This document shows, one piece after another, positions 29,619-40,176 of a DNA stretch of 64,000 bases; position 1 is the first letter of the stretch, and each line of letters opens with the position of its first letter. The DNA is taken from assembly GCF_003457605.1 (NCBI RefSeq), contig NZ_QRAN01000003.1, forward strand, positions 1 to 64,000. Direction: 5' to 3'. The DNA is from Seongchinamella sediminis (GTDB lineage: Bacteria; Pseudomonadota; Gammaproteobacteria; Pseudomonadales; Halieaceae). Both the position numbers and the translations under genes were made by a program. Under the pieces are notes generated by a model. The model worked only from the letters and a program-made list of their open reading frames with translations. It had not been told where the DNA came from and did no database searches.

Positions 29619-30157
29619 CAGTTGGCCTCTCCCTGCTGCAATTGCTGGTACAGGGGCTGCAGGATGGTGGTCCAGACCCGCTCGTCGACCACGCCCACGT
29701 GGCGGTAGCGCACCAGACCGCTGGCATCCACCAGGTAGGTCTCAGGGGCACCGTAGACCCCCAGGTCCAGCCCCAGCGTACCCTGACGGTCGGCGATACT
29801 GGCCACATAGGGGTCACCGAGGTCCCGCAACCAGCCGAGGGCAGCCGCATCGTCGTCCTTGTAATTGATACCGTAAATGGCCACGCCCTGCTCCGCCAGT
29901 TCGGTCAGGTAGGGGTGCTCTACCCGGCAGGATACGCACCAGGTCGCCCAGACATTGAACAGCGCCACCTCACCGGTTACCGCGTCCTTGTCCAGCACTT
30001 CCTCACGGCCCAGGGCCGGCAGCGTGAATGCGGGAAAGGGCCTGTCGATCAGTGCCGAGGGTAGCTCTTTCGGGTCCAGCGACAGGCCGCGCATCAGGAA
30101 CAGGGCCAGGACGACGAACAGGATCAGCGGCAGGAACAGCTTCAGCCTAGCTGGCAT
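29618..30157 (-). CDS. ccmG: thiol:disulfide interchange protein CcmG/DsbE
   Basis: A 179-residue membrane-anchored thioredoxin-like protein. An N-terminal helix (about 6-24) is followed by a thioredoxin fold with the active site WCVSC and the cis-Pro loop YGAPETY. It keeps apocytochrome c thiols reduced in the periplasm. I placed the start at the ATG at 30157, preceded by AAAGGG at 8 bases, rather than at an upstream GTG; both overlap the 3' end of ccmF. Confidence 0.94.
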   Translation of the reverse strand: MPARLKLFLPLILFVVLALFLMRGLSLDPKELPSALIDRPFPAFTLPALGREEVLDKDAVTGEVALFNVWATWCVSCRVEHPYLTELAEQGVAIYGINYKDDDAAALGWLRDLGDPYVASIADRQGTLGLDLGVYGAPETYLVDASGLVRYRHVGVVDERVWTTILQPLYQQLQQGEAN

Positions 30158-32123
30158 ACTGCGCACCCTTTGCCGGTACCGCCGCGCGGCGGGACTGGCT
30201 GCGATAGCGTTTGTCCATTACCGTGACAAACCCGGCCAGCCCCATGAATATCGCCCCCAGCCACATCCAGCGCACCATGGGCTTGTAATGCAGGCGGATT
30301 GCCCAGGCACCCTGCTCACCGATGGGCTCGCCCATGGCGATGTACAGGTCGCGGAACAGCCCCGGATCGATGGCGGCCTCGGTCATTATTGAACCGCCGG
30401 CGAGGTAGCGGCGCTTCTGCGGTGCCAGCTCGGCGATCTTCCGGCCCTCCCGGTACACCTCGAAGCGCGCCTCGTCGGCGACAAAATTAGGACCGCGAAC
30501 CTGGGCCACTTCGATAAAGCGGTATTCGTAACCCGCCAGGGTTTCCCGGTCACCGGGGCTCATTTTCAGGTCGTGCTCTATGCTGTACTGGCTGGTGGCG
30601 ACCACCCCGACCACGCAGGCGGCAAAGCCGAGGTGCCCCAGTACCATGCCCCAGTAGCTGGGGGTCAGCCGTTTGAGGCCACCACCAGCACCGCTGCGAC
30701 CGCCAATCCTGAACCAGGCATCCCGGGCCATGCCCAGCACCACCCAGGCGGCCAGCAACACCGCCAGCGCCACCCACAGGTTGTACTCCGCACCGAACAG
30801 CGGCAGGGTCAGCGCGCACACCAGCGCGACGATGCCCGGCACCAGCAACTCAGCCTTCCAGCGCTGGCCGCTGTCCCGTTTCCAGCGGGAGATTGGCGCG
30901 ATTCCCATGAAGGGCGCCAGCAGTGCCATCAGCGGCACAAACACGGCATTGAAGTACGGCGGTCCCACCGAGTACTTGCCCTGGCCCAGGGCATCCATGA
31001 TCAGCGGGAACAGGGTGCCGAACAGCACCGTCAGGGTCGCGACCAGGAACACCACGTTATTGAGCAGCAGCAGCGATTCACGCGACAGCCAGGAGAAACT
31101 CACCCGACTGCTCACCGCCGGTGCGCGCAGGGCATACAGCGTGAGGGAGCCCCCGACCACAATGGCCAGGAAAATCAGGATGAACATACCCCGCGCCGGG
31201 TCGGTGGCGAAGGCATGCACCGACGTCAGCACGCCGGAGCGAACCATAAAGGTGCCCAGCAGGCTGAGGGAAAAGGCAAAAATCGCCAGCAGCACGGTCC
31301 AGCTCTTGAACAGGCCGCGCTTTTCGGTCACCGCCAGCGAATGCAGCAGCGCCGTGCCCGCCAGCCAGGGCATGAACGAGGCGTTCTCAACCGGGTCCCA
31401 GAACCACCAGCCGCCCCAGCCCAGTTCATAGTAGGCCCACCAGCTGCCCAGCATGATGCCGAGGCTGAGAAAGGCCCAGGCCACGTTGGTCCAGGGCCGC
31501 GACCAGCGCGCCCAGGAGGCGTCGAGCCTGCCGCCCAGCAGGGCGGCAATGGCAAAGGCGAAGGCCACGGAAAAGCCGACATAGCCCATATACAGCAGGG
31601 GGGGATGAATGATCAGCCCGGGGTCCTGCAGCAGCGGATTGAGGTCGTTGCCGTCAACCGGGACGCTCGGTAGCAGGCGGGCAAAGGGGTTGGAGGTCAA
31701 CAGCGAAAACGACAGGAAACCGACGGATATGGCCCCCATCACCGACAGTACCCGGGCCAGCACCAGCAGCGGCAGCTGGGAGCTGAACAGCGCCACCGCG
31801 GCGGTCCACAGGCACAGGATCAGGCCCCACAACAGCAGGGAGCCCTCGTGGTTGCCCCACACGGCGGAAAACTTGTAAATCGGCGGCAGCAGGGAATTGC
31901 TGTTATTGGCGACCACGGTCACCGAAAAATCGTCCTGCAGGAACGCCGTACAGAGGCAGACAAAGCTGATGAATACCATCCCCAGCATGCCCAGGGAGAG
32001 GCCGGGGGCCAGGGACATGGCCGATACGTTGCGCTGCCAGGCGCCCCAGGCTGGCACGATGGTCAATACCAGGGCCAGGGCCAGGCCGAGAATGAGGGCA
32101 AAGTGACCTATCTCCGGGATCAC
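30147..32123 (-). CDS. ccmF: heme lyase CcmF
   Basis: A 658-residue polytopic inner-membrane protein of the HHP superfamily, the core of the heme ligation complex. It carries the tryptophan-rich WWD segment [13 protein letters not shown] (about 236-248) and many membrane helices; the conserved His residues flank this motif. Together with CcmH and CcmI it attaches heme to apocytochrome c. It overlaps ccmE and ccmG. Confidence 0.97.
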   Translation of the reverse strand: MIPEIGHFALILGLALALVLTIVPAWGAWQRNVSAMSLAPGLSLGMLGMVFISFVCLCTAFLQDDFSVTVVANNSNSLLPPIYKFSAVWGNHEGSLLLWGLILCLWTAAVALFSSQLPLLVLARVLSVMGAISVGFLSFSLLTSNPFARLLPSVPVDGNDLNPLLQDPGLIIHPPLLYMGYVGFSVAFAFAIAALLGGRLDASWARWSRPWTNVAWAFLSLGIMLGSWWAYYELGWGGWWFWDPVENASFMPWLAGTALLHSLAVTEKRGLFKSWTVLLAIFAFSLSLLGTFMVRSGVLTSVHAFATDPARGMFILIFLAIVVGGSLTLYALRAPAVSSRVSFSWLSRESLLLLNNVVFLVATLTVLFGTLFPLIMDALGQGKYSVGPPYFNAVFVPLMALLAPFMGIAPISRWKRDSGQRWKAELLVPGIVALVCALTLPLFGAEYNLWVALAVLLAAWVVLGMARDAWFRIGGRSGAGGGLKRLTPSYWGMVLGHLGFAACVVGVVATSQYSIEHDLKMSPGDRETLAGYEYRFIEVAQVRGPNFVADEARFEVYREGRKIAELAPQKRRYLAGGSIMTEAAIDPGLFRDLYIAMGEPIGEQGAWAIRLHYKPMVRWMWLGAIFMGLAGFVTVMDKRYRSQSRRAAVPAKGAQYAS

Positions 32124-32569
32124 TGTTTCACACCCTTGTGGTCATAGCCGGACTTCTCCAGGGCGTCCGCCACTTCTGGCGGCATGTAGTTCTCGTCGTG
32201 TTTGGCCAGCACTTCGGTCGCCTGCAGGATGCCATCCTCCCCCAGCTTGCCCGAGGCAACCGCACCCTGGCCCTCGTCAAACAGGTCGGGAAGAATGCCC
32301 TCGTAGACCACCGCCACGGTGGCTTCATAATCGGTGAGCTCAAAACGCACGGCCAGGCTGTTGTCGGAGCGCTCGACGCTGCCGTCGACCACCATGCCGC
32401 CAACCCGAATCGGCTGCCCCACCGGCGCCTCGCCCGCAGCCACCTCCGCGGGTGGGAAGAACAGGTTGATATTACCGCGCAGGCCATAGGTCACCAGGCC
32501 GACCGCGGCGCTGGAAAAAACAACGATGAACAGGACCAGGTAAAGCCGCTGTTTACGAACTGGATGCAT
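32120..32569 (-). CDS. ccmE: heme chaperone CcmE
   Basis: A 149-residue periplasmic heme chaperone anchored by one N-terminal helix. The covalent heme-binding His lies in [10 protein letters not shown] near the C-terminus, and an OB-fold body precedes it. The ATG at 32569 has a GAGGGGGA ribosome site immediately upstream and is preferred to an ATG 18 bases earlier. Either start overlaps the end of ccmD. Confidence 0.95.
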   Translation of the reverse strand: MHPVRKQRLYLVLFIVVFSSAAVGLVTYGLRGNINLFFPPAEVAAGEAPVGQPIRVGGMVVDGSVERSDNSLAVRFELTDYEATVAVVYEGILPDLFDEGQGAVASGKLGEDGILQATEVLAKHDENYMPPEVADALEKSGYDHKGVKQ

Positions 32570-32765
32570 TGGATTCCCCCTCGACATTTAGAGCACCGGC
32601 AGTCCGGCGAAGTTCCCCTCGCGCCTGGTTAATAAAGCGCGTCCGGCGACGTAACGGCGCCAGCAGGACCAGCAGGATCACCAGCACGGTGATCAGGTAG
32701 GCGGCCCAGACGTAGGGGCCGTGGCCGTCCATGTACAGCAGCGCCTGCAGGCTGTCGAAATACAT
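32553..32765 (-). CDS. ccmD: heme exporter protein CcmD
   Basis: A 70-residue CcmD with one membrane helix (about 18-36) preceded by the conserved [10 protein letters not shown] segment and followed by a basic cytoplasmic stretch. It helps release holo-CcmE from the CcmABC complex. It is encoded between ccmC and ccmE; its ATG shares one base with the ccmC stop (TGATG), and its 3' end overlaps the ccmE start by 17 bases. Confidence 0.93.
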   Translation of the reverse strand: MYFDSLQALLYMDGHGPYVWAAYLITVLVILLVLLAPLRRRTRFINQARGELRRTAGALNVEGESNASSS

Positions 32766-33508
32766 CAGCCCCGCTCCCCCAGAACCAGTTTGCGTACCCA
32801 CTTGGTGCGCCGCTCGCGCTCCAGCAGTTCGGCACGCATGTTCATCAGCAGCGCGCAGGTGAACATCAGGTAAAAGGCGGCAATCATCAACAGCAGCGGA
32901 TACAGCATGCTGGGGTCGATGGTCGATTCGCCGGTAAACTTGATCGATGCCGGCTGGTGCAGGCTGTACCACCAGTCCACCGACTTGTAGATGATGGGGA
33001 TATTGACCGTACCCACCAGGCTGAGCACGGCGCAGGCTTTCGCCGCCGCCTCCTTGTTGTCATAGGCCTCGTAGAGGGCGACCACACCCAGGTAGAGAAA
33101 TAGCAGGATCAGCATCGAGGTGATACGGGCATCCCACACCCACCAGGTGCCCCAGGTGGGCTTGCCCCAGATGGCGCCGGTGACCAGGGCGACGAAGGTC
33201 AGCGCCGCGCCGATCGGGGCACAGGATTTCATCGCCACATCCGCCATTTTCATTTTCCAGATCAGGCTGACGGCCCCGGCAATCGCCATCACGTAATAGC
33301 CGGCCAGAGCGACCACCGCTGCCGGCACGTGGATATAAATGATGCGATAGCTGTTGCCCTGGCGGAAATCGGGGGCGGTGAACAGCACGCCCCAGACCAT
33401 ACCCGCCAACAAGGCCAGCAGGGTCAGCGGCAACAGGTAGCGAAGAATGGTTCCGGAGATCCCGTAAAGCCAGGGCGGGGAACCGAGTTTATGGAAGAAG
33501 GTCCACAT
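32765..33508 (-). CDS. ccmC: heme exporter protein CcmC
   Basis: A 247-residue, six-helix inner-membrane protein that loads heme onto CcmE. The WWD motif WGTWWVWDARIT (about 120-131) is intact, and His residues flank it. The ATG at 33508 gives the family N-terminus (MWTFFHKLG); an in-frame start at 33559 would add an unlikely 17-residue prefix. Confidence 0.97.
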   Translation of the reverse strand: MWTFFHKLGSPPWLYGISGTILRYLLPLTLLALLAGMVWGVLFTAPDFRQGNSYRIIYIHVPAAVVALAGYYVMAIAGAVSLIWKMKMADVAMKSCAPIGAALTFVALVTGAIWGKPTWGTWWVWDARITSMLILLFLYLGVVALYEAYDNKEAAAKACAVLSLVGTVNIPIIYKSVDWWYSLHQPASIKFTGESTIDPSMLYPLLLMIAAFYLMFTCALLMNMRAELLERERRTKWVRKLVLGERG

Positions 33509-33586
33509 AGCGGCGGCAATTATACAGGCGCCCGGGGGACGAACAAGCGCTTGTCCCAATCTCGCCTGACCCAGGTCAAGTTATTC

Positions 33587-34273
33587 TCAGGCATCAACGC
33601 TAATCCGCAGGCCGGCGGCGGTTGCCACCGGCGCCAGGGCGATCGCCAGGGACAGCATGGCGCCGAGAATCGCCAGGTAGGGCCCCGCCGACGCACCGAT
33701 AACCGCCGCCTTGACCGCAGCGCTGCCAAAAATCAGTACCGGCATATAAAGCGGCAGGATCAGCAGTGAGATCAGCATGCCGCCGCGCTTGAGGCCCACG
33801 GTCAGGGCAGCGCCGATGGCGCCCACCAGGCTGAGCACCGCTGTGCCCAGCAGCAGGCTGGCCAACAGCGCACCAATACCGGCCGCCGGCAGGTTGAGCA
33901 TGACGGCGAACAGCGGCGAGACCAGCGCCAGCAACACCCCGGTCACCAGCCAGTGAGCGACAACATAGGACAGCACCGACAGGTACAGCGGCTGGGGCGC
34001 CAGCAACAGCTGTTCGAGACTGCCATCATCGAAATCACTGCGAAACACCCCGTCAGAGGTCAGCAGGTTGGACAGCAGAGCAATAATCCACAGGATACCC
34101 GGGGCGAAATCGGCCAGCTTGTCGGGTTCCGGACCCAGCCCCAGGGGAAACAGGGCCACCACCATGGCAAAGAACAGCAGCGGGTTGCCGATCTCTACCG
34201 GCCGGCGGATGGCCAGCACCAGCTGGCGCCGCAGCAGGCGCAGGCAGAACTCCCCGGTCGACGGCGCGTTCAC
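33587..34273 (-). CDS. ccmB: heme exporter protein CcmB
   Basis: A 228-residue permease with six membrane helices, subunit of the CcmABCD ABC complex that uses ATP to free heme-loaded CcmE. It contains the characteristic PLLFFAMVVALFPLG segment near residue 28 and the LLLAPQPLY segment near 90. Its start overlaps the ccmA stop by 4 bases. Confidence 0.95.
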   Translation of the reverse strand: MNAPSTGEFCLRLLRRQLVLAIRRPVEIGNPLLFFAMVVALFPLGLGPEPDKLADFAPGILWIIALLSNLLTSDGVFRSDFDDGSLEQLLLAPQPLYLSVLSYVVAHWLVTGVLLALVSPLFAVMLNLPAAGIGALLASLLLGTAVLSLVGAIGAALTVGLKRGGMLISLLILPLYMPVLIFGSAAVKAAVIGASAGPYLAILGAMLSLAIALAPVATAAGLRISVDA

Positions 34274-34887
34274 CCGACGATTCCCGTGCCAAGGTTGAGC
34301 CGGGAGATCGGGTAATCCACCGCCAGCGCCTGGTGCGAGGTGAGCAGCACCGCCCCGCCCCCGCCGGCATGGGCGGCGAACAGGGACTCCAGTTCACGCA
34401 CGCCTTTCACATCGATCGCGGTGAAGGGCTCGTCCAGTAACCACAGCGGTGACTGCGACAGGTAGAGCCGGGCCAGGTTGACCCGGCGATGCTGGCCGGC
34501 GGACAGGGCGTGACTGGGCACGTCCTCGTAACCGTAAAGCCCTACCCTGGCCAGCGCCTCCTCGATCTGGCTATTGTCGAACAGCCCCTCCCCCGACACA
34601 TGCCAGGCGAGGTTCTCCCGCGGGGTCAGCATGGCTTTAACCGCGCTGTGGTGCCCCAGGTAGAGCATGGCGGCGGCGCGGACAACACGGCCCTCAAAGC
34701 CATAGCGCGAGAGTCCGGCGAGAATCCGGATCAGGCTGGTTTTGCCGGCGCCGTTGGCGCCCTCGACCTGCACCAGCTGCCCGCCAAAGACCTCGAACGA
34801 CAGCCCCTGGAACAGCTGCCGCCCCCCGCGCTCCAGCGAGAGGTTGTCGGCTGCCAGCAGGGGCGCGCTCTGGGATCGGTTGGTCAG
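34270..34887 (-). CDS. ccmA: heme exporter ATP-binding protein CcmA, CTG start
   Basis: The ABC ATPase of CcmABCD. Walker A GANGAGKT, the signature [11 protein letters not shown] and Walker B LWLLDEP are all present. From the first conventional start (GTG at 34773) the protein would be only 167 residues and would lack the first two beta strands before Walker A. The same frame stays open upstream and encodes the expected N-terminus ([17 protein letters not shown]). No ATG, GTG or TTG lies there; the best start is CTG at 34885-34887, which overlaps the ttcA stop as CTGA and has GGTGA upstream. This gives 205 residues, the normal size of CcmA. CTG initiation is inferred. Confidence 0.85.
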   Translation of the reverse strand: MTNRSQSAPLLAADNLSLERGGRQLFQGLSFEVFGGQLVQVEGANGAGKTSLIRILAGLSRYGFEGRVVRAAAMLYLGHHSAVKAMLTPRENLAWHVSGEGLFDNSQIEEALARVGLYGYEDVPSHALSAGQHRRVNLARLYLSQSPLWLLDEPFTAIDVKGVRELESLFAAHAGGGGAVLLTSHQALAVDYPISRLNLGTGIVG

Positions 34888-35729
34888 AGGTTCACCACGT
34901 TGACCACGGGGATATGAAGGTCGGTATCGACCTGCTCCGCCCGCAGGCTGGTGAAATCGAACAGCTCACCATCGGCCAGTTGCGAGGGAGCCACATTGCG
35001 GATGCTGCGGAAAATAGTCTCGGTGCGACCGGGGTACTCCCGCTCCCACTGGGCCAGCATCTTTTTCACCTGCACCCGCTGCAGATTCTCCTGGGAGCCG
35101 CACAGGTTGCAGGGGATGATCGGGAAGGCCTTGTAATCCGCATAGGCCGCCAGGTCCTTTTCCTTGCAGTAAGCCAGCGGCCGGATGACCACATTCTTCC
35201 TGTCATCGGACAGCAACTTGGGCGGCATGGCCTTGAGGCTGCCATTGAAGAACATATTGAGGAACAGGGTTTCGACGATATCGTCCCGGTGGTGACCCAG
35301 GGCGATCTTGCTCGCCCCGATGTCCCGGGCGAAGCCATACAGGCTGCCGCGGCGCAGGCGCGAGCACAGGCCGCAGGTGGTCTTGCCCTCGGGCACCACT
35401 TCCTTGACGATGCTGTAAGTGTCCTTTTCCAGGATGTAATAGGGCACCGCCAGGGCGTCCAGGTAGTCCGGCAACACGTGCTCGGGAAAGCCGGGCTGCT
35501 TCTGGTCCAGGTTCACCGCCACCAGCTCGAAGTTCACCGGCGCCGAGTGCTGCAGGTTGAGCAGCACGTCCAGCATGGCGTAGGAGTCCTTGCCCCCGGA
35601 CAGGCACACCATGACCTTGTCGCCTTCCTCGATCATGTTGTAATCGACGATGGCGTTACCCACGTTGCGCCGCAGCCGCTTCTGCAACTTGTTGAACTCG
35701 GTTTTTTCCTTGCGTGATAACTCGCGCAC
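34884..35729 (-). CDS. ttcA: tRNA 2-thiocytidine(32) synthetase TtcA
   Basis: A 281-residue PP-loop ATPase that thiolates cytidine 32 of tRNAs. SGGKDS is at 44-49, and the Fe-S cysteines C119/C122 (TTCGLC) and C207/C210 (PCNLC) are present. The body is very close to E. coli TtcA ([21 protein letters not shown]). The GTG at 35729 matches the family N-terminus; an open frame continues 83 codons further upstream but is not conserved. It leads the ccm operon, overlapping ccmA. Confidence 0.95.
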   Translation of the reverse strand: MRELSRKEKTEFNKLQKRLRRNVGNAIVDYNMIEEGDKVMVCLSGGKDSYAMLDVLLNLQHSAPVNFELVAVNLDQKQPGFPEHVLPDYLDALAVPYYILEKDTYSIVKEVVPEGKTTCGLCSRLRRGSLYGFARDIGASKIALGHHRDDIVETLFLNMFFNGSLKAMPPKLLSDDRKNVVIRPLAYCKEKDLAAYADYKAFPIIPCNLCGSQENLQRVQVKKMLAQWEREYPGRTETIFRSIRNVAPSQLADGELFDFTSLRAEQVDTDLHIPVVNVVNL

Positions 35730-35893
35730 AATAATGGCCGTTAGTGCTTGATTTGGCGCGCATTTTACTCGCAGGCAGGGCTGCCCGTCCACCGCTTCCT
35801 GAGCTAATTCACTTCCTGCCCACCCGGCCCGGCCAACGAAAAAACATAGCGTCCATTCGCCAAACCCATCCCGACCATAGTCGAAGGTGCCTT

Positions 35894-35922
35894 GTATTTT
35901 GTGGCCAATAGAACCAAAATAC
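35894..35922. promoter_or_regulatory. inverted repeat in the ttcA-mdh divergent region
   Basis: Perfect 8-bp inverted repeat GTATTTTG / CAAAATAC (35894-35901 with 35915-35922), 13-base spacer, in the 239-base region shared by ttcA and mdh. A weak -35 (TTGTAT, 35892) and -10-like CAAAAT (35915) for mdh overlap it, so it could be an operator or mainly promoter sequence. Confidence 0.45.
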
Positions 35923-35968
35923 GCGCCCCTGAACACCCCATCCCAACATCTGCGAGGACAGCATCCCG

Positions 35969-36949
35969 ATGAAAACACCTGTACGCGTGACCGTGACCGG
36001 CGCCGCGGGCCAGATTGGCTACGCGCTGCTTTTCCGCATCGCCTCCGGCTCCATGCTGGGCGACGACCAGCCCGTTATTCTGCAACTGCTGGATATCACT
36101 CCTGCCATGGAAGCGCTGCAGGGCGTTAAAATGGAACTGGAAGACTGCGCCTTCCCGCTGTTGAACGACATTGTCTGCACCGATGACCCCAATGTGGGCT
36201 TCAAGGACGCCGACTACGCGCTGCTGGTTGGGGCCCGCCCCCGTGGCCCCGGCATGGAGCGCAAGGACCTGCTGGAGGCCAACGCCGCCATCTTCTCGGT
36301 CCAGGGCAAGGCCATTAATGACAACGCCAGCCGCGACATCAAGGTGCTGGTGGTGGGCAACCCGGCCAACACCAACGCGCTGATCACCCAGCGCAACGCG
36401 CCGGACATCGATCCCCGCAACTTCACTGCGATGACCCGCCTGGATCACAATCGCGCCATGACCCAGATCGCCCAGAAAACCGGCAAGACAGTCAACGATG
36501 TCAGCAACATGACCATCTGGGGCAACCACTCCGCCACCCAGTACCCCGACCTGTTCAATACCAAAGTGGCCGGCGATTCCGCCATTAGCCTGGTGGACCA
36601 GGAGTGGTACGAGGACGAGTTCATCCCCGTGGTCCAGCAGCGCGGCGCCGCTATCATCAAGGCACGCGGCGCCTCCTCCGCTGCCTCCGCAGCCAACGCC
36701 GCCATCGACCACATGCGCTCCTGGGCGCTGGGCACCGAGGGTGACGACTGGGTATCCATGGGCGTGTACTCCGACGGCTCCTACGGCATTACCGAGGGCC
36801 TGATCTACTCATTCCCCTGCCGCTGTGACAACGGCGACTGGAGCATTGTCCAGGGTGTCGAAGTTGGCGAGTTCAGCCAGGCCAAGATGAGCGCGACCGA
36901 GCAGGAGCTGGTAGAGGAGCGCGACGCGGTGCAGCACCTGCTGCCATAA
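35969..36949 (+). CDS. mdh: malate dehydrogenase
   Basis: A 326-residue NAD-dependent malate dehydrogenase of the cytosolic type common in many proteobacteria, interconverting malate and oxaloacetate in the TCA cycle. The NAD motif TGAAGQIGY is at about 10-18, substrate-binding arginines lie in [14 protein letters not shown] (about 90-103), and the catalytic His is in [11 protein letters not shown] (about 184-194). It is monocistronic, followed by a strong terminator. Confidence 0.96.
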   Translation: MKTPVRVTVTGAAGQIGYALLFRIASGSMLGDDQPVILQLLDITPAMEALQGVKMELEDCAFPLLNDIVCTDDPNVGFKDADYALLVGARPRGPGMERKDLLEANAAIFSVQGKAINDNASRDIKVLVVGNPANTNALITQRNAPDIDPRNFTAMTRLDHNRAMTQIAQKTGKTVNDVSNMTIWGNHSATQYPDLFNTKVAGDSAISLVDQEWYEDEFIPVVQQRGAAIIKARGASSAASAANAAIDHMRSWALGTEGDDWVSMGVYSDGSYGITEGLIYSFPCRCDNGDWSIVQGVEVGEFSQAKMSATEQELVEERDAVQHLLP

Positions 36950-36966
36950 ACGCCACCCAGCTACAG

Positions 36967-37000
36967 AAAGCGCCCCGGATTCACCGCGGCGCTTTTTTTT
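36967..37000 (+). terminator. rho-independent terminator of mdh
   Basis: Stem AAAGCGCC / GGCGCTTT (36967-36974 with 36988-36995), followed by a run of Ts, just downstream of mdh. Confidence 0.9.
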
Positions 37001-37045
37001 CGCCCGGTTGGACCCGGGCGGAGATTCCTGCTGTAATGCCAAACC

Positions 37046-37702
37046 ATGACTGATAATGCTGGCAATAAGACCTACCACCACGGCAACCTGCGTGCAGAAC
37101 TGCTGGATACAGCGATTGCCGAACTGCGCGAGACCGGTGCCGAGGACCTCAGCCTGCGAGCGCTGGCCCGCGCCATCGGCGTTTCCCAGACCGCACCCTA
37201 TCGCCACTTCGCCGACAAGGGCGAATTGCTGGCGGCGATGGCCACCCGCGGCTACCGGGAGCTCTACCAGGCGCTGAAGCTTGCCGGTGACAACGCCGGT
37301 GACTGCCCCACCGACCAGCTGCTGGCCTTTGCCCATGCCTACGTGGACTATGCGGCCAATAACCCGGCCATGTTCAAGCTGATGTTCGGGCCCGCGGTGC
37401 AACCGGCGGCCCGCTACCCGGAATTGCGCGAGGCCAGCCGGGAGACGCTGAGCCTGGTCCAGCAGATCCTGCAGCGGGGAATCGACCAGGGGCTGTACAC
37501 TGACCAGGAAAATACCACCTACCTCACCAACGCCGGCTGGTCGGGCATCTACGGTCTGGCGACCTTGCGGGTCGATGCGCCCGAGCTGTTCGTGCGCCAT
37601 ATCGACCTCAAGACGCAGGTTGAACTCGGGGTGCGGACCTTCATCGCCGGTATCAGCAGCGATAACTACCGGCCGCGGCCGACCGTCAGCGTCGACGGCT
37701 AG
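37046..37702 (+). CDS. TetR family transcriptional regulator
   Basis: A 218-residue TetR-type repressor. The helix-turn-helix occupies about 30-60 ([25 protein letters not shown] is the recognition region), and the C-terminal half is an all-helical ligand domain with the TetR_C-like segment MFKLMFGP. No divergent partner is present. It is convergent with ybbP, the two stop codons sharing the tetranucleotide CTAG. Its targets cannot be inferred. Confidence 0.9.
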   Translation: MTDNAGNKTYHHGNLRAELLDTAIAELRETGAEDLSLRALARAIGVSQTAPYRHFADKGELLAAMATRGYRELYQALKLAGDNAGDCPTDQLLAFAHAYVDYAANNPAMFKLMFGPAVQPAARYPELREASRETLSLVQQILQRGIDQGLYTDQENTTYLTNAGWSGIYGLATLRVDAPELFVRHIDLKTQVELGVRTFIAGISSDNYRPRPTVSVDG

Positions 37703-40173
37703 ATTTCCCGCAGCAACACCACCGGCGGGCTGGATACCACCCGCCGGCAGCTGTAAACCCCGAGACCGGCGATGAGCACGGTGCCCACCAGCAGGCCCAG
37801 GGGCCACAGCCAGGGCGACAAACTGTAATTCATATCCAGCACGAACAGCTGCAGGATGGCAACGGAGAGTTCCGCCGCCACGGTGGCCAGCACTCCGGCG
37901 AACAGTCCCAGGGTGGCAAACTCTATCAGCAGGCCACCTAAAATCAGTTGCCGGCGGGCACCCAGCGCCCGCAGGATGGAACTCTCGTGCATGCGGGCGT
38001 CGACGCTGGCCTGCACGCCCGCCACCAGCACCAGGGCGCCGGTGGCGAGGATGATTGCCAACACCAGTTCCACCGCCGCTGACACCTGGTTGACGATACT
38101 GCGAATCTGGTCGATCACCAGGTCCATTTCAATCACCGTCACGGTCGGAAAACTGCGGATGAAGCGGTTGAGGAAGACCTTGTTGTCCGCCGCCAGGTGA
38201 AAACTGGTCATGAAGGTCGCGGGATAGTCAGCCAGCAACTGCGGTGGAAACACCAGGAAGAAGTTGGGTCGCATGGATTGCCAGTCCAGCTCCCTGATAC
38301 TGGCCACCGTCGCCTCCAGCGGCTGCGCCCCCACCAGGAAAGACACCCTGTCACCCACATCCAGTTCCATCCGCTCGGCGAATTCGCGCTCTACCGAAAC
38401 CAGCGCCTCAGTAGTGCCCTCCGGCCACCACTGGCCCGCCACCAGTTTATTGCCCGTGGGCAGCCGGCTGGACCAGGTGAAATTGGTCTCCCGCTGCCGT
38501 GGCCCGTCTTCCACCACCTCGCGAGTGGGCAGCGGCTGGTCGTTAACGGCCATGATCCGGCCACGAATCATCGGGTACAGGGCCTCGCTGGGGACGCCCT
38601 CTTCCCGCAGCATCTGCTCTACCGACTGCAGTTCCCCGGGGCCGATGTTAATCATGAAGTGGTTGGGGGCATCCGCCGGCAGCTGGGTCTGCCACTCGTC
38701 TATCAGCGAGGTGCGCACCAGCACCAGTACCAGCAGCAGCATGATGGCCATGGCGAAAATAACCACCTGCAGGGCGTTGGCGGCCCCCCGGCGCTGCAAA
38801 CCGGCCAGGGCCAGCCGCCAGATGCTGCCCGCGCTCATGCCCACCATGCGCCCGCCCTTGAGGAGGGTCAGCGCCAGCACCATGCCCAGGCCGACCGTGA
38901 TAGCCAGGCCCGCGAGCACGGCAGCGGTCAACTTCCAGTCACCGGAATACCACAGCATCAGGGCGCTCACCGCCAGCAACCCCACCAGGTAGTCGCCGAT
39001 GGAGCGGCGGGTTTCCAGGGGCAGATCCCGGCGCAATACCCGCAGCGGGCTGGCCAGGCTGAGCCGGCGCAGCGGCGGCCAGGCAAAACACACCAGGCAG
39101 GTCAGTGCGGTGGCGCTGCCGATCAGGTAGGGCCTGGCGCCCGCGGCGCCTGGCTGTACCGGCAACTGGTCGGCAAACACGCTGAAAAACAGCGCCTGGA
39201 TGGCCCAGCCGAGCAGGCAACCGAGCACCGTGGCCACTACTCCCAGCAACAGCAGGCTGCGCCCGTAGAGCAAATTGATGGTGGCGGCGGTGGCGCCCAG
39301 GCTCTTCATGATCGCCACGTAATCATTGTGGCGTTCGCTGAAGCGGCCCGCCGCAAGGGCGATGGCCACCCCGGCGAGAACCACCCCGAGACTGCCCGCC
39401 AGCAGCAGGAAACTCTCCGCCCGCTGCAGGGCCCTGCCGATACCCGGCTGGCCCTGGTCAATATCCAGCAGCCGCTGTCCCGGCTGCAGCTGTGCTTCCA
39501 GGCGCGCCCGGTGCTGTAGCAGCACGGTCTCCTCACCCGCGTAAAGCTGTCGGAATTCGACCCTGCTTCCGGGCTGGACCACCCCGGTCGCGGTAATGTC
39601 AGCATAATTCATCAGCAGGCGCGGGCCGTAGCCGTACATGCCGGCAGCCTGGTCGGGCTCGGCGCGCACTGCGCCGCTGACCCGGAAACGGGCGTCGCCG
39701 ACGGTCACCGTACTGTCCACGGCCACGTCCAGCAGCGGGAACAACCTTGAATCCAGCCAGACCTCCCCCGGACCGGGGCCGGCCGGCACCTTGCGGGGCT
39801 CGGCGAATGGCTCTCTGCTGAAGCTGAGTTCACCGCGCAGCGGATAGGCGGGCGAGACGGCCTTCACCGAAACCAGCTGCATGCTGTCTCCGGCGGCATA
39901 GACCATAGACGGAAACGCCAGGGTGGTGGCGGTGGCCAGGCCGGCGTCCTGCGCCTCCTGCAGCCACTCGGCGGGCATTTCATGACTGCTGCGCACCACC
40001 AGGTCAGCGGCGAGAAAGCGGTGGCTCTCCTGTTCCAGGGCGCTCTGCAGCCTGGTGGTGAAGGCGCTGATTCCCGAGACCACCCCCACGGCAAGCACCA
40101 GCGCCATCACCAGTATGCCCAGTTCGCCGCCGCGCCAGTCACGGGCCAGCATGCGCGTTGCAGTTACCGACAC
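37699..40173 (-). CDS. ybbP: FtsX-like ABC transporter permease YbbP
   Basis: An 824-residue permease with about ten membrane helices in the MacB/FtsX arrangement: one N-terminal helix, a large periplasmic domain (about 50-240), a central block of helices (about 250-450), a second periplasmic domain, and three C-terminal helices. It pairs with the ATPase encoded 3 bases upstream. The E. coli tesA-ybbA-ybbP locus has the same genes and orientation. These transporters usually act on lipids or lipoproteins; the substrate here is unknown. Confidence 0.9.
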   Translation of the reverse strand: MSVTATRMLARDWRGGELGILVMALVLAVGVVSGISAFTTRLQSALEQESHRFLAADLVVRSSHEMPAEWLQEAQDAGLATATTLAFPSMVYAAGDSMQLVSVKAVSPAYPLRGELSFSREPFAEPRKVPAGPGPGEVWLDSRLFPLLDVAVDSTVTVGDARFRVSGAVRAEPDQAAGMYGYGPRLLMNYADITATGVVQPGSRVEFRQLYAGEETVLLQHRARLEAQLQPGQRLLDIDQGQPGIGRALQRAESFLLLAGSLGVVLAGVAIALAAGRFSERHNDYVAIMKSLGATAATINLLYGRSLLLLGVVATVLGCLLGWAIQALFFSVFADQLPVQPGAAGARPYLIGSATALTCLVCFAWPPLRRLSLASPLRVLRRDLPLETRRSIGDYLVGLLAVSALMLWYSGDWKLTAAVLAGLAITVGLGMVLALTLLKGGRMVGMSAGSIWRLALAGLQRRGAANALQVVIFAMAIMLLLVLVLVRTSLIDEWQTQLPADAPNHFMINIGPGELQSVEQMLREEGVPSEALYPMIRGRIMAVNDQPLPTREVVEDGPRQRETNFTWSSRLPTGNKLVAGQWWPEGTTEALVSVEREFAERMELDVGDRVSFLVGAQPLEATVASIRELDWQSMRPNFFLVFPPQLLADYPATFMTSFHLAADNKVFLNRFIRSFPTVTVIEMDLVIDQIRSIVNQVSAAVELVLAIILATGALVLVAGVQASVDARMHESSILRALGARRQLILGGLLIEFATLGLFAGVLATVAAELSVAILQLFVLDMNYSLSPWLWPLGLLVGTVLIAGLGVYSCRRVVSSPPVVLLREI

Positions 40174-40176
40174 CGG

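Noticed and set aside
34270-34773. ccmA starting at GTG 34773
   Set aside because: It removes conserved strands before Walker A and leaves an unusually short ATPase; the upstream CTG fits better.
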